Shown: positions 1 to 9,078 of the stretch, piece by piece
Layout: every line of letters starts with the position of its first letter
How positions within the stretch are numbered: position 1 is the first letter of the stretch
Source: Allohoeflea poritis
Lineage (GTDB): Bacteria > Pseudomonadota > Alphaproteobacteria > Rhizobiales > Rhizobiaceae
Length of the DNA stretch: 64,000 nucleotides
Assembly: GCF_027889715.1 (NCBI RefSeq)
Contig: NZ_JAPJZH010000011.1
Coordinates: 1 to 64,000 of the forward strand
Direction: 5' to 3'
The notes under the pieces: model-generated
Databases searched by the model: none
The model's input: the letters and a program-made list of their open reading frames with translations, nothing else
Told to the model about the DNA's origin: nothing
Translations under genes and position numbers: made by a program

Positions 1-15
1 AAACAGATCGTCCAT
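1..15 (-). CDS. Start of an unidentified gene running off the left edge
   Basis: On the minus strand an ATG at 15-13 follows a strong GGAGG ribosome-binding site about five bases upstream, and only five codons (Met-Asp-Asp-Leu-Phe) are visible. It lies just downstream of ruvB in the same direction, so it may be the next gene of that cluster. The family cannot be told from five residues. In relatives tol-pal genes often follow ruvB, but nothing here proves that. Confidence 0.35.
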
Positions 16-73
16 CAAAGCCTCCAAAAAGGACTTTGAATCATAATCAAGCGCAGATTAATAGGTCCTGAGC

Positions 74-1117
74 CTAGTCCTCGCCTTCCTGAAAGAGGTT
101 GATCTGCTGCTGCGCGAGATCCTTCGGCACGTCGAGGCCGAGATGCCGCCAGGCATTGGCGGTGAGCAGCCGTCCGCGCGGCGTGCGCTGGATCAACCCC
201 TGCTGGATGAGATAAGGCTCGATGATGTCCTCGATTGCATCGCGCGGTTCGGAAAGCCCTGCGGCGATCGTCTCGACACCCACTGGGCCGCCGCCGAAAT
301 TCATCGCGATCATGGTCAGGTAGCGCGAGTCGAGCTGGTCGAGGCCGCGATTGTCGACCGAAAGGCGGGTCAGCGCTTCATCTGCAATCTTCTGCGTCAC
401 CGAATCCGCCTTCGCCACCTCCGCGAAATCGCGCACCCGCCGCAGCAGCCTTCCGGCAATGCGCGGCGTTCCGCGCGCGCGCCGGGCGATCTCCTGCGCA
501 CCGTCATCGGTCATCGACAGGCCGAGGAGCCGCGCGCCACGCCGGACGATGTCCTCAAGCTCTTCGACCGAATAGAAATTCAGCCGCACCGGGATGCCGA
601 ACCGGTCCCTGAGCGGGGTTGTCAGAAGGCCGAGCCGTGTCGTCGCCGCGACCAGCGTGAAACGGGCAAGGTCGATCTTGACGGAGCGTGCCGCCGGCCC
701 CTCGCCGATGATCAGGTCGAGCTGATAGTCCTCCATCGCCGGATAGAGGATTTCCTCCACTGCCGGGTTGAGCCGGTGGATCTCGTCGATGAACAGGACA
801 TCGCGTTCCTCGAGATTGGTCAAAAGCGCGGCCAGATCGCCGGCCTTGGCAATCACCGGTCCGGATGTCGAGCGAAAATTGACGCCCAGTTCCTTGGCCA
901 TGATCTGCGCCAGCGTCGTCTTGCCGAGACCGGGCGGTCCGACGAAAAGCACGTGGTCGAGCGCATCGCCGCGGCCCTTCGCCGCCTCGATGAAGATCTT
1001 GAGGTTCGAACGCGCCTCGGCCTGGCCCGTGAACTCGTCAAGGCTTTGCGGGCGCAGGCTGGCATCGGCATCTTCGCCGCGCGGGTCAGCGGATATGATC
1101 CTGTCATGCTCGCTCAT
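74..1117 (-). CDS. ruvB: RuvB, Holliday junction branch-migration ATPase
   Basis: This is the hexameric AAA+ helicase motor that, with RuvA, drives branch migration of Holliday junctions during recombinational repair in the cytoplasm. In the 347-aa product the Walker A motif GPPGLGKT lies at residues 60-67, Walker B LFIDEIH at 108-114, sensor 1 AATTR at 157-161 and the arginine-finger region PLRDRFG at about 168-174. A C-terminal winged-helix DNA-binding region follows. The length is normal for the family. It is the last gene of ruvC-ruvA-ruvB, starting 26 bases after the ruvA stop. Confidence 0.98.
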   Translation of the reverse strand: MSEHDRIISADPRGEDADASLRPQSLDEFTGQAEARSNLKIFIEAAKGRGDALDHVLFVGPPGLGKTTLAQIMAKELGVNFRSTSGPVIAKAGDLAALLTNLEERDVLFIDEIHRLNPAVEEILYPAMEDYQLDLIIGEGPAARSVKIDLARFTLVAATTRLGLLTTPLRDRFGIPVRLNFYSVEELEDIVRRGARLLGLSMTDDGAQEIARRARGTPRIAGRLLRRVRDFAEVAKADSVTQKIADEALTRLSVDNRGLDQLDSRYLTMIAMNFGGGPVGVETIAAGLSEPRDAIEDIIEPYLIQQGLIQRTPRGRLLTANAWRHLGLDVPKDLAQQQINLFQEGED

Positions 1118-1143
1118 GGCCTACACCCGTAAACCGCAATCGC

Positions 1144-1761
1144 TCATTGCGCCAGCTCCTTGAGGCCGAGCCGGATCAGCGTCGCCGAGTCGGCCGTCTC
1201 ACCGGCCGATTTCATTGCCGCCGCCACCGCGTTGGCAGCCTGGTCCCGTGAATAGCCGAGGTTGGAAAGCGCCGATACCGCATCGCTGACAGGCCCCGCT
1301 GCGACACCGTCGCCCAGTTCCTGCTTGAGGCCAATCGCCGTGCCGGCCTCGCCGCCCAGCGACGGCGCCTTGCTCTTCAGTTCCGTGACAATCCTTTGCG
1401 CGACCTTCGGCCCGATACCGGGCGTGCGGGCGATCATCGCCTTGTCCTGCAGCGCGATGGCATTGGCGATATCCGCCGCCGAAAGCGTCGACAGCACCGC
1501 CAGCGCAACCTTGGCGCCGACCCCCTGCACGCTCTGCAGAAGCCGGAACCATTCGCGCTCCACAGCACTGGCAAATCCGTAGAGCTTCAGCTGGTCTTCG
1601 CGGACGAATGTCTCGATATGCAGCACCACCGCTTCGCCGGGGCTTCCCAGCCCCGCCAGCGTGCGCGCCGCGCAGTGGGCCACATAGCACACGCCGTGGA
1701 CATCGATCAGGACGTGATCCTCGCCGATCTCGTCGATCGTGCCTTTCAGTTTGCCGATCAT
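1144..1761 (-). CDS. ruvA: RuvA, Holliday junction DNA-binding subunit
   Basis: RuvA binds four-way DNA junctions as a tetramer and loads RuvB. The 205-aa protein has the N-terminal OB-fold ([13 protein letters not shown] start, about residues 1-62), two helix-hairpin-helix motifs ([11 protein letters not shown] near 77-87 and [11 protein letters not shown] near 111-121) and a C-terminal three-helix domain that contacts RuvB. Its ATG overlaps the ruvC stop by four bases (ATGA), which points to translational coupling. Confidence 0.98.
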   Translation of the reverse strand: MIGKLKGTIDEIGEDHVLIDVHGVCYVAHCAARTLAGLGSPGEAVVLHIETFVREDQLKLYGFASAVEREWFRLLQSVQGVGAKVALAVLSTLSAADIANAIALQDKAMIARTPGIGPKVAQRIVTELKSKAPSLGGEAGTAIGLKQELGDGVAAGPVSDAVSALSNLGYSRDQAANAVAAAMKSAGETADSATLIRLGLKELAQ

Positions 1762-2285
1762 GCCGACGCCGCCTTTTCTGCAAGACGCATCCGCCCGGCC
1801 ACGCTTTGCCTGTGATGGGCGTGACAGATGGCGATTGCCAGCGCATCGGCCGCATCGTCCGTATCGAACTGCGCCTTCGGCAGCAGCACCTTGACCATCA
1901 TGTGGATCTGTTTCTTGTCGCCATGCCCGACGCCGATGACAGACTTCTTCACTGCATTCGGCGCATATTCCGATACAGGCAGCCCGGCAAGGGCCGGCAC
2001 CAGCATGGCGATGCCCCGCGCCTGTCCAAGCTTCAGCGTGGCGGTCGCGTCCTTGTTGACGAAGGTCGCTTCGACCGCCGCCTCATGCGGCCGGTATTCA
2101 TGGAGGATTTCGGACAATCCGTCATGCAATTCGCAAAGGCGCGATGCCAGATCGCGCTTGCCGTCCGATCGGACCGTGCCGGATCCCACGAAGCGCAAGG
2201 AATTGCCGAGACTTTCAACCAGTCCCCAGCCGGTCCTGCGCAAGCCCGGATCGATGCCGATAATGCGTGTGATTTCTGCCTGCAT
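1758..2285 (-). CDS. ruvC: RuvC, Holliday junction resolvase
   Basis: This endonuclease cuts Holliday junctions symmetrically. I chose the ATG at 2285, giving 175 aa ([14 protein letters not shown] start), rather than a longer frame beginning at 2351, because family members begin just before the first catalytic aspartate (here D12 in IGIDPG). Further acidic residues are seen in the EATFVNKD motif and in the C-terminal DDAADALA motif, as expected for the RNase H fold. It is the first gene of ruvCAB. Confidence 0.97.
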   Translation of the reverse strand: MQAEITRIIGIDPGLRRTGWGLVESLGNSLRFVGSGTVRSDGKRDLASRLCELHDGLSEILHEYRPHEAAVEATFVNKDATATLKLGQARGIAMLVPALAGLPVSEYAPNAVKKSVIGVGHGDKKQIHMMVKVLLPKAQFDTDDAADALAIAICHAHHRQSVAGRMRLAEKAASA

Positions 2286-2366
2286 CACACCCCCGTCTTG
2301 TTTCCGCCGCGAAAAACTTATCGCACAGAAATGCGAACAAAACAAAAACATTTCGCTAATGCCAAC

Positions 2367-2395
2367 AAAAAACCCGGATCACTGACCCGGGTTTT
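2367..2395 (-). terminator. Rho-independent terminator downstream of yebC
   Basis: A perfect 9-bp stem pairs AAAACCCGG (2369-2377) with CCGGGTTTT (2387-2395). Read on the minus strand it ends in a run of six T, so it should stop yebC transcription. It separates yebC from ruvCAB. Confidence 0.8.
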
Positions 2396-2417
2396 CGGCA
2401 TTACAAACGAAAAAGCC

Positions 2418-3167
2418 TCAAGCGTCCGCCAGCTTGGCCATCACATCGTCGGAAATGTCGAAATTGGCATAGACGTTCTGGACATCGTCATCGTCTTCCA
2501 GCGCGTCGATCAGTTTCATCAGCGTGCCGGCCTTTTCCTCGTCGACCTCGGTGCCGGTCTGCGGCTTCCAGACCGGCTTGACCGATTCCGGCTCACCGAG
2601 CGTTGCCTCGAGCGCACTCGACACATCGCCGATCGATTCGAAGGCGCAGGTGATCGTGTGCCCTTCCTCGCCGGACTGGACATCGTCGGCGCCCGCCTCG
2701 ATGGCGGCTTCCATGACGGCATCCTCGTCGCCGGCTTCGGCCTTGTAGACGATCTCCCCGACACGGTCGAACATGAAGCCCACGGAACCCGTCTCGCCGA
2801 GCGCGCCGCCGTTCTTTGAAAAACAAGCGCGCACATTCGAGGCCGACCGATTGCGGTTGTCCGTCAGCACCTCGACGATGATCGCGACGCCGCCGGGCCC
2901 GTATCCCTCGTAGCGGATTTCCTCGTAATCCTCGCTGTCGCCGCCGGCGCCCTTGTTGATGGCGCGCTGAATATTGTCCTTCGGCATGGACTGGCCCTTG
3001 GCGTTCTGGACCGCGAGCCGCAATCTCGGATTTCCCTCGATATCCGGACCGCCCATCTTCGCCGCGACGGTCAGTTCCTTGGACAGCTTGGAAAACAGCT
3101 TCGAGCGCACCGCGTCCTGGCGTCCCTTGCGGTGCATGATGTTCTTGAATTTGGAATGGCCTGCCAT
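2418..3167 (-). CDS. yebC: YebC/PmpR-family protein (TACO1 homologue)
   Basis: A 249-aa cytoplasmic protein with the family start [18 protein letters not shown] and the full three-domain length. The family is annotated as transcriptional regulators, while the mitochondrial relative TACO1 and recent bacterial work point to a role in translation of difficult sequences such as proline runs. It sits directly upstream of ruvCAB, a common association in bacteria, but a terminator follows it, so it is probably its own unit. Which of the two roles applies here cannot be read from the sequence. Confidence 0.95.
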   Translation of the reverse strand: MAGHSKFKNIMHRKGRQDAVRSKLFSKLSKELTVAAKMGGPDIEGNPRLRLAVQNAKGQSMPKDNIQRAINKGAGGDSEDYEEIRYEGYGPGGVAIIVEVLTDNRNRSASNVRACFSKNGGALGETGSVGFMFDRVGEIVYKAEAGDEDAVMEAAIEAGADDVQSGEEGHTITCAFESIGDVSSALEATLGEPESVKPVWKPQTGTEVDEEKAGTLMKLIDALEDDDDVQNVYANFDISDDVMAKLADA

Positions 3168-3494
3168 GGCACTCGCCCACGTCTTACTCGGTTTCCTGAA
3201 TGCGCCGCCTTATAGGAAAGTCGATGCTGGTCGTCCAGCAACATCTGCACAAGAACCGCAAGTTCAACCACAGATCGGTTTGCCGCCGGCCTCTTCTTGT
3301 GGCATTGAAATATATGACTGCGTTTCAGTGAATGCCGGCAATCGGCCAGTGATTTTTTTTGCAAGTAGCGGCCACAGGCTCTTCGCCTAAGCTAGGCCGC
3401 AGTTTTTTGGTATCGGTCGATACATACGATTTTTTTGGACCCGACAGGGCGGGGCCGTTTTTGATTTAACGAATTACGAGATGGGACTGGCGAT
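3168..3494. other. 327-base gene-free stretch between divergent genes
   Basis: This lies between the start of yebC (minus strand) and a plus-strand gene at 3495, so it must carry both promoters. I see several T-runs (for example near 3353 and 3430) and an AT-rich stretch near 3465, but no convincing terminator, riboswitch or small gene. A short minus-strand open frame here has no recognisable protein character. Confidence 0.5.
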
Positions 3495-4355
3495 ATGAGA
3501 ATACACTGGGGAATCGTGACCTTGGTCGCGGCCCTGCCGGCGATGGTGGGCATCGCGGGGGGGTTCAGCATCGGAACCGGAGGAACCTCCGAACCTAGTC
3601 TTGTAAACGATGACAACCAGCCGCGTCCGGTTTCTCAGTGCCAGGCTGTCGCATCAGTGCCGGACCGCGCCACCGTCAGGCTGGCATCCGCCGAACCTTT
3701 GACGCGCGAACAGGTCCGGATCTCTTTCATCGGCCATTCCACCTATATGATCGAGACGCCTGACGGTGTCACGATCGCCACCGACTACAACGGTTATGTG
3801 GGCAACCGGGAAGCACCGGCTGTCGTTACCATGAACAAGGCGCATTCGAGCCATTTCACGCTGCAGCCAGATCCGGCGATCGAAACCGTGCTTCCTGGAT
3901 GGAACCCCAATGGCGGTCCCATCGATCACGACGTCGTTGTCGGCGATACCTATATCCGCAACGTCACCACCGATATCCGGTCCGGCTTCGGCGGCCGCGA
4001 GCCTGACGCCAACTCGATCTTCATTTTCGAGGTCGCGGGCCTTTGCATCGGTCACCTCGGGCATCTGCACCACGAGTTGGAGGACCGCCATATCGCCGAA
4101 ATCGGCAGGCTCGATGTGGTCATGGTACCGATTGATGGCGGCCTGACGGTCGGCCACGAGAAGATGCGCGACATCGTCAAGCGGCTGCGGGCATCGGTGG
4201 TCCTTCCAATGCATCGCCGCGGCATGTCGATCAATTCGTTCCTGGACCTTTTCGACGGCGATTTCGCGCATGAATTCCGCCCGGAAGACAATCTGACGGT
4301 CACTCTGAGAGATCTGCCCAAGCAACCGACGATCATCGTTCTGCGCGGTGTATGA
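3495..4355 (+). CDS. Secreted metallo-beta-lactamase-fold protein with atypical metal motif
   Basis: A 286-aa protein with a likely signal or anchor segment (about residues 5-25) followed by a metallo-beta-lactamase fold resembling UlaG-type hydrolases: the ISFIGHSTYMIETPDG strand, a GHLGHLHHEL segment and a late LPMHRRG histidine. The usual HxHxDH metal motif is not present. At the equivalent place the sequence reads NKAHSSHFTL, so only some of the zinc ligands are canonical. Substrate unknown. It stands alone between a yebC-side promoter region and a convergent phosphoesterase gene. Confidence 0.75.
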   Translation: MRIHWGIVTLVAALPAMVGIAGGFSIGTGGTSEPSLVNDDNQPRPVSQCQAVASVPDRATVRLASAEPLTREQVRISFIGHSTYMIETPDGVTIATDYNGYVGNREAPAVVTMNKAHSSHFTLQPDPAIETVLPGWNPNGGPIDHDVVVGDTYIRNVTTDIRSGFGGREPDANSIFIFEVAGLCIGHLGHLHHELEDRHIAEIGRLDVVMVPIDGGLTVGHEKMRDIVKRLRASVVLPMHRRGMSINSFLDLFDGDFAHEFRPEDNLTVTLRDLPKQPTIIVLRGV

Positions 4356-4373
4356 GCCTGGAACAAATCTGCA

Positions 4374-5192
4374 TTAAAACGACGGCAGCGATTCCTCGAG
4401 CCTGGGCCCGAGCCGCAAAGGCTGAATTGACTCGGCAAGGCCCGTGCGGTCCGAAATCTGGACGGCGACGCCGCACAGCGTCGCCGGACCTGTCGCCGCT
4501 TCGAAACGCCCCTTCGGGATTTTGGAGACGAACCGGTTCATCGGCTCTTCCTTGTCCATGCCGAGCGACGAATCGTAGTCGCCGCACATACCGGCATCGG
4601 ATATGTAGGCGGTTCCGCCATTGAGAACCTGATGGTCGGCGGTCGGAATATGCGTGTGCGTTCCGACCACGAGGCTGGCGCGTCCGTCTACGAAATGGCC
4701 GAAACACTGCTTCTCGCTGGTCGCTTCGGCATGAAAATCGATGATCACGGCATCCGCCTGTTCACCGAGCGGACACGCCGCAAGCTCGCGTTCGGCGGTC
4801 ATGAACGGATCGTCAAGATCGGGATGCATGAAGATCCGGCCCATGATGTTGGTGACCAGTATGCGGGCGCCGTTGCGCGCCACATAGACCCCGGACCCGC
4901 GGCCCGGCGTGCCGTTCGGAAAATTGGCCGGTCTGATGAACCTGTCCTGCCTTTCGCAAAAGCTCAAGGCTTCGCGCTGGTCCCAGACATGATTTCCCGT
5001 GGTCACCACGTCGGCGCCGGCGTCGATCGTCTTGAGAAAAATCTCTTCGGTAATTCCGAAACCGCCCGCCGCGTTCTCGCCATTGACGGCAACGAAATCG
5101 AATCCGTATTCCTCGATGAGACCCGGCAGTTTCTCCCATACGACCGTCCGGCCCGAACGGCCGACCATATCACCGAGAAAGAGCAGTCTCAT
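4374..5192 (-). CDS. TIGR00282-family metallophosphoesterase (YmdB-like)
   Basis: A 272-aa calcineurin-like phosphoesterase of the YmdB type, whose Bacillus member hydrolyses 2',3'-cyclic nucleotides and cAMP. Metal-binding motifs are clear: LFLGDMVGRSGR at the N-terminus, VNGENAAGGFG, TTGNHVWD, and GTHTHIPTAD near the end. It overlaps the upstream 5-formyl-THF cyclo-ligase gene by four bases, so the two are probably co-translated. This pairing recurs in related bacteria, but a shared pathway is not established. Confidence 0.92.
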   Translation of the reverse strand: MRLLFLGDMVGRSGRTVVWEKLPGLIEEYGFDFVAVNGENAAGGFGITEEIFLKTIDAGADVVTTGNHVWDQREALSFCERQDRFIRPANFPNGTPGRGSGVYVARNGARILVTNIMGRIFMHPDLDDPFMTAERELAACPLGEQADAVIIDFHAEATSEKQCFGHFVDGRASLVVGTHTHIPTADHQVLNGGTAYISDAGMCGDYDSSLGMDKEEPMNRFVSKIPKGRFEAATGPATLCGVAVQISDRTGLAESIQPLRLGPRLEESLPSF

Positions 5193-5779
5193 TCATCACC
5201 GGTTTCGGGCATCGCACGCAGCCCCCTTTCCGTCAGGATCGCCGCCAGGGCGACATCGTGGCCCTGATTGGGAACCCGTTCGACCTCCTGAACGTCGAAC
5301 GCCACGCCAATGAGATGCGGTTCTATTCCTTTTTCGTGCAGTCTTGCAATCGCCCGGTCGTAGTGACCGGCGCCATAACCGATGCGATGGCCGGCCCGAT
5401 CGAAGGCGGCGAGCGGAACCAGCATCAGGTCCGGATCGAGGATCTGCGCGTCCGGCCCCGGCCCCGCGGTTCCGAAGCCGGTGTCGACCATCGGCACACC
5501 GCGCACCAGCTCGCGAAAGACGATTTTGGTCCTGTCGACCACGGCCGGAAGGCAAAGCCGCGCACCTTTTTCTCTCAATGAGAACATCAGCGGCCGGATA
5601 TCGACCTCCGAGCGGATCGGCCAGAAGCCGGAGACGATCATGCCCGGCTCTACTGCAATTTCGCTCGCGCCGATCGCGTCGACCTGCAGGCTTGCCTCGA
5701 TGCGTTCTTCAGCGCTCATGGCGTCGCGAACCGCAAGCGCCTGTCGTCTTAGTTCGTTTTTCAGGTGTTTTTCGGACAT
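5189..5779 (-). CDS. 5-formyltetrahydrofolate cyclo-ligase
   Basis: Catalyses ATP-dependent conversion of 5-formyl-THF to 5,10-methenyl-THF in the folate one-carbon pool. The 196-aa product has the family's C-terminal signature VPLAAFDRAGHRIGYGAGHYD, an N-terminal basic segment (LRRQALAVRDAMS) and a normal length. It corresponds to E. coli ygfA/fau and, as in E. coli, lies just downstream of a 6S RNA locus and zapA. It overlaps the following phosphoesterase by four bases. Confidence 0.95.
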   Translation of the reverse strand: MSEKHLKNELRRQALAVRDAMSAEERIEASLQVDAIGASEIAVEPGMIVSGFWPIRSEVDIRPLMFSLREKGARLCLPAVVDRTKIVFRELVRGVPMVDTGFGTAGPGPDAQILDPDLMLVPLAAFDRAGHRIGYGAGHYDRAIARLHEKGIEPHLIGVAFDVQEVERVPNQGHDVALAAILTERGLRAMPETGDE

Positions 5780-5820
5780 GGCGCTACTGTTTGACGGGAG
5801 CGATCCGCGGCAACCGGCGG

Positions 5821-5985
5821 AAGTTTTACGATCCCGGGAACCTACAAAGTAGGTGGGCGCCGTGTGTAAAAACCCACGGGTCTAAACAGGGACAGCTCCC
5901 TTTGGATCGATTAAGGCCCCGGGGATTGTGTTTCCTGCCGAGAGGCGCAGACCGCCGCGGGAATATAGTGGCGCCCGTTGCAAAG
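5821..5985 (-). ncRNA. ssrS: 6S RNA (ssrS), RNA-polymerase-binding regulatory RNA
   Basis: The 250 bases between zapA and the 5-FCL gene contain no protein-like frame. On the minus strand a closing stem can pair GGGCGCC (5970-5977) with GGCGCCC (5855-5861), enclosing a largely self-complementary GC-rich RNA. It is followed by a small CCTAC-TTT-GTAGG hairpin and a GGGATC tail like those I recall from alphaproteobacterial 6S RNAs. The order zapA-ssrS-5-FCL is the classic 6S context. 6S mimics an open promoter and holds sigma-70 RNA polymerase in stationary phase. The exact ends are estimates. Confidence 0.78.
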
Positions 5986-6032
5986 CGCCAGTCCCAAAAA
6001 CGGCGCGCGGTGCCGTATACCAATTTCGTGTT

Positions 6033-6392
6033 TCAGGCTTTTTCGAGTTTCTCGGCGATGCGCTCGACCTTGTCGGCGATATTCGAGATCGTATCGGCCA
6101 GGCTCGCATCGGCATCGTCGACGCGCGCGAGTGCCGTGTCGCGTGTCTTCTTCAGGCTGCCGACCTCGCTCTCAAGGCCATCGAGCTTGCGTTGCGCTTC
6201 GCTCAATTCATCCATGACAAGAATGCCGGCCATGACGGTCAGGCGCAAATCTCCGATTTCGCCGAACTCGCCCTTCAGGTGGCCGACATAGCGGTCGAAC
6301 TTGTTCGCAAGTTCCGTCAGATGCGCTTCCTGCCCCTCCTCGCAGGCCATTCTGTAAGCCTTGCCGTCGATGTTTACCGTCACCTGAGCCAT
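6033..6392 (-). CDS. zapA: ZapA, FtsZ-ring stabilising cell division protein
   Basis: A 119-aa protein with the ZapA fold: N-terminal strand MAQVTVNIDGKAYRMAC, then LANKFDRYVGHL and the conserved RLTVMAGILVMDEL helix, ending in a coiled coil. ZapA bundles FtsZ protofilaments at midcell. It lies three bases downstream of a DUF4164 coiled-coil gene in the same direction and upstream of the 6S RNA. Confidence 0.94.
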   Translation of the reverse strand: MAQVTVNIDGKAYRMACEEGQEAHLTELANKFDRYVGHLKGEFGEIGDLRLTVMAGILVMDELSEAQRKLDGLESEVGSLKKTRDTALARVDDADASLADTISNIADKVERIAEKLEKA

Positions 6393-6395
6393 GGT

Positions 6396-6668
6396 CTATC
6401 GATCCAGAACAGCCCGGATCGTCTCCATTGCCGTGACCAGCCTGCGTGAAACCTCGCGATTGGCCTCTTCAAGCCGGGCTGCGCGATCCTCAGACTGGTC
6501 GAGTTCCTGCGCCAGCCGGGACCGGTCGGAATTAAGGCGCTGGACCTCCTCCTCGGCTTCGCTGAAGTCGCGCTCTTTCTCGACGCGCCCATCGACCGCA
6601 TTCTCGAGTCTGGAGAGCACCTTGTTGAGGCTCTCGATTGCTGTTTTTGCTGTCTTGTCGCCTGACAT
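6396..6668 (-). CDS. DUF4164 coiled-coil protein
   Basis: A 90-aa protein that is nearly all predicted coiled coil (ESLNKVLSRLENAVD, then EVQRLNSDRSRLAQELDQ and RAARLEEANREVSRRL). I chose the ATG at 6668 over a GTG at 6695 that has no ribosome-binding site; the longer form would add nine residues. DUF4164 genes next to zapA are typical of Hyphomicrobiales, and a role in division is an inference from that position only. Confidence 0.85.
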   Translation of the reverse strand: MSGDKTAKTAIESLNKVLSRLENAVDGRVEKERDFSEAEEEVQRLNSDRSRLAQELDQSEDRAARLEEANREVSRRLVTAMETIRAVLDR

Positions 6669-7006
6669 TGCCGCTTCACTTGCCTTCGAGTTCACAAATC
6701 GATTGATTCTCGGGCACTTACAGTTCGAAGATTATGCGTTGCGAAAACCGGGCGTCAAATTATGTCGTCGATATGACGCAATTCGTTTGGGGATAACCCC
6801 ATACACCGCTTCATCCGGCACGATTTTGGGCCGGGGCCCCGCGGATTGAACGGATTCGGCGCGGGTCGCTGCATAAATTCCAAAGGCCGACTCAATCGGC
6901 GGTCCTCATTTATTGACTCCGCGTCGGCACCTGCTATGTGTCACCTGCTTTCAACGGGCGGCAGCGAGACACCGCCTCCGGATATCCTGATTAAGCTGAA
7001 AATGTC
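6669..7006. other. Divergent upstream region between zapA unit and tkt
   Basis: There is no gene here. It holds a tkt promoter candidate (listed separately), an inverted repeat GCCGA-CTCAA-TCGGC at 6886-6900, and four GANTC sites (near 6704, 6853, 6889 and 6915), the target of the alphaproteobacterial CcrM methylase. By chance about one would be expected in this length. No riboswitch or terminator was seen. Confidence 0.5.
6913..6940 (+). promoter_or_regulatory. Candidate sigma-70 promoter of tkt
   Basis: TTGACT (6913-6918) and TATGTG (6935-6940) are separated by 16 bases, about 65 bases upstream of the tkt start. The -35 is close to consensus and the -10 is weak. A GANTC site overlaps the -35. 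Confidence 0.45.
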
Positions 7007-9010
7007 ATGATCCCACGCGAAAAACACGAACGGATGGCAAACGCGATCCGCTTTCTTTCCATGGATGCCGTGGAAAAGGCAAAGTCCGGACACCCCGGCC
7101 TTCCGATGGGCGCGGCCGACATCGCGACGGTCCTGTTCACGAAGTTCATGACCTTTGATCCGAAGCGGCCCGACTGGCCGAACCGCGACCGTTTTGTCCT
7201 GTCGGCCGGCCACGGTTCCATGCTCGTTTACGCGCTCCTGTACCTGCTCGGATACGAGGATATCACGCTCGAAGAGATCAAGAATTTCCGCCAGTTGGGA
7301 TACAAGACCGCCGGCCATCCGGAATACGGTCATGCTGCCGGCATCGAAACGACGACGGGGCCGCTTGGCCAGGGCCTGGCGAATGCCGTCGGCATGGCCA
7401 TTGCCGAGCGCAAGCTCGCGCAGGAGTTCGGCGGCGAACTGATCGACCACCATACCTATGTGCTGGCGGGCGACGGCTGCCTGATGGAGGGCATCAGCCA
7501 GGAGGCGATCGCCCTTGCCGGACATCTCAAGCTCAACAAGCTGATCGTCTTTTGGGACGACAATGGCATCTCCATCGACGGATCCATCGATCTGTCCGAC
7601 TCGACCGATCAGGTCGCCCGTTTCCGCGCCAGCGGATGGAACACGATCGAGATCGACGGGCACGATCCCGAGGCCATTGCCGACGCGATTGTTGCGGCCA
7701 GGTCGTCGGACCAGCCGACCATGATCGCCAGCAAGACGACCATCGGTTACGGCGCGCCCAACAAGGCCGGAACGGCGAAGGCGCACGGATCTCCGCTCGG
7801 CGCCGATGAGATCGCCGGTGTCCGCGAGGCGCTGGACTGGCCGCACGAACCCTTCGAAATTCCGTCAGATGTGCTTGATTGCTGGCGTCTTGCCGGCCTG
7901 CGCTCGACCAAGGAACGCAAAGCCTGGGAAGAGCGCGTCGAAGCGACCGAAGCTGGAAGGCGGGCCGCTTTTACCCGCCGCATGGCCGGCGAACTGCCGG
8001 GCGGCTTCGACACGGCGATCGACGAATACAAGAAGAAGCTGGCCGAAGACAAACCGACCCTTGCGACCCGCAAGGCTTCCGAAGCGGCGCTCCAGGTCAT
8101 CAACGGCGTCATTCCCGAAACGCTCGGTGGCTCCGCCGACCTGACCGGCTCCAACAACACCAAGACAGACCACATGGATGCGATAACGCCGGACGACTTT
8201 TCCGGACGGTATATCCACTACGGCATCCGTGAACACGGCATGGCGGCGGCCATGAACGGCATTGCCCTGCATGGTGGCCTGATCCCCTATTCAGGCGGCT
8301 TTCTGATCTTTTCCGACTATTGCCGCCCGTCCATCCGGTTGGCGGCCATCATGGGCATCCGCGTCATCCATGTGCTGACGCACGATTCCATCGGTCTTGG
8401 AGAGGACGGCCCGACCCACCAGCCGGTCGAGCATCTGGCCTCGCTGCGGGCAATGCCCAATCTGCTGATGTTCCGGCCCGCCGATGCGACCGAGACGGCC
8501 GAATGCTGGCAACTGGCGCTTGAGTCGGAAGCACGTCCGTCCGGCATCGCGCTGACACGGCAGAATCTGCCGGCAGTGCGCACTACCTATATCGAGGACA
8601 ATATGTGCGCCTTCGGCGCCTACGATCTGCTTCCGGCCAGCGATGCGGACGTGACGATCTTCGCTTCCGGATCGGAAGTTGAAATCGCGCTTGAAACCGC
8701 CGGGAAGATTGACGCTGCCGGTCACACCGCGCGGGTCGTTTCCGTGCCGAGCTTCGAGCTGTTTGAAGAGCAGTCCGAGGAATACAAGGATGCGATCCTG
8801 GGCAATTCTCCCGTGAAGATCGCGATCGAAGCCGGTGTCCGCCAGGGTTGGGACCGGTTTATCGGCAATGACGGCATCTTCATCGGCATGAGCACGTTCG
8901 GCGCTTCGGCCCCGTACAAGGAGCTCTACAGTCATTTCGGCATTACCGCAGACGTGGCCTTCGAGGCCGTGGAGGCAAAGTTGAACAGCCTGGCAGGTCA
9001 GGCCGCCTGA
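7007..9010 (+). CDS. tkt: Transketolase
   Basis: A thiamine-diphosphate enzyme moving two-carbon units between sugar phosphates in the pentose phosphate pathway. The 667-aa protein has the N-terminal [12 protein letters not shown] motif, the ThDP-binding stretch beginning [13 protein letters not shown] and ending in WDDN, the pyrimidine domain with [14 protein letters not shown] (catalytic Glu) and the C-terminal domain. It is the first of a carbon-metabolism run with gap, DUF1272 and pgk. A strong hairpin separates it from gap. Confidence 0.97.
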   Translation: MIPREKHERMANAIRFLSMDAVEKAKSGHPGLPMGAADIATVLFTKFMTFDPKRPDWPNRDRFVLSAGHGSMLVYALLYLLGYEDITLEEIKNFRQLGYKTAGHPEYGHAAGIETTTGPLGQGLANAVGMAIAERKLAQEFGGELIDHHTYVLAGDGCLMEGISQEAIALAGHLKLNKLIVFWDDNGISIDGSIDLSDSTDQVARFRASGWNTIEIDGHDPEAIADAIVAARSSDQPTMIASKTTIGYGAPNKAGTAKAHGSPLGADEIAGVREALDWPHEPFEIPSDVLDCWRLAGLRSTKERKAWEERVEATEAGRRAAFTRRMAGELPGGFDTAIDEYKKKLAEDKPTLATRKASEAALQVINGVIPETLGGSADLTGSNNTKTDHMDAITPDDFSGRYIHYGIREHGMAAAMNGIALHGGLIPYSGGFLIFSDYCRPSIRLAAIMGIRVIHVLTHDSIGLGEDGPTHQPVEHLASLRAMPNLLMFRPADATETAECWQLALESEARPSGIALTRQNLPAVRTTYIEDNMCAFGAYDLLPASDADVTIFASGSEVEIALETAGKIDAAGHTARVVSVPSFELFEEQSEEYKDAILGNSPVKIAIEAGVRQGWDRFIGNDGIFIGMSTFGASAPYKELYSHFGITADVAFEAVEAKLNSLAGQAA

Positions 9011-9015
9011 CACAT

Positions 9016-9043
9016 GGCGGCGGTATCCCAGGATATCGCCGCC
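9016..9043 (+). other. 13-bp intercistronic hairpin between tkt and gap
   Basis: GGCGGCGGTATCC (9016-9028) pairs over its full length with GGATATCGCCGCC (9031-9043), with one G-U wobble and a two-base loop that would open slightly. There is no T-run, so it is not a standard terminator. It could be a partial terminator or an mRNA stability or processing element that sets the tkt to gap ratio. Confidence 0.65.
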
Positions 9044-9078
9044 CCTGCCATAACCGCACATCAGATGGGAGTAGATCC

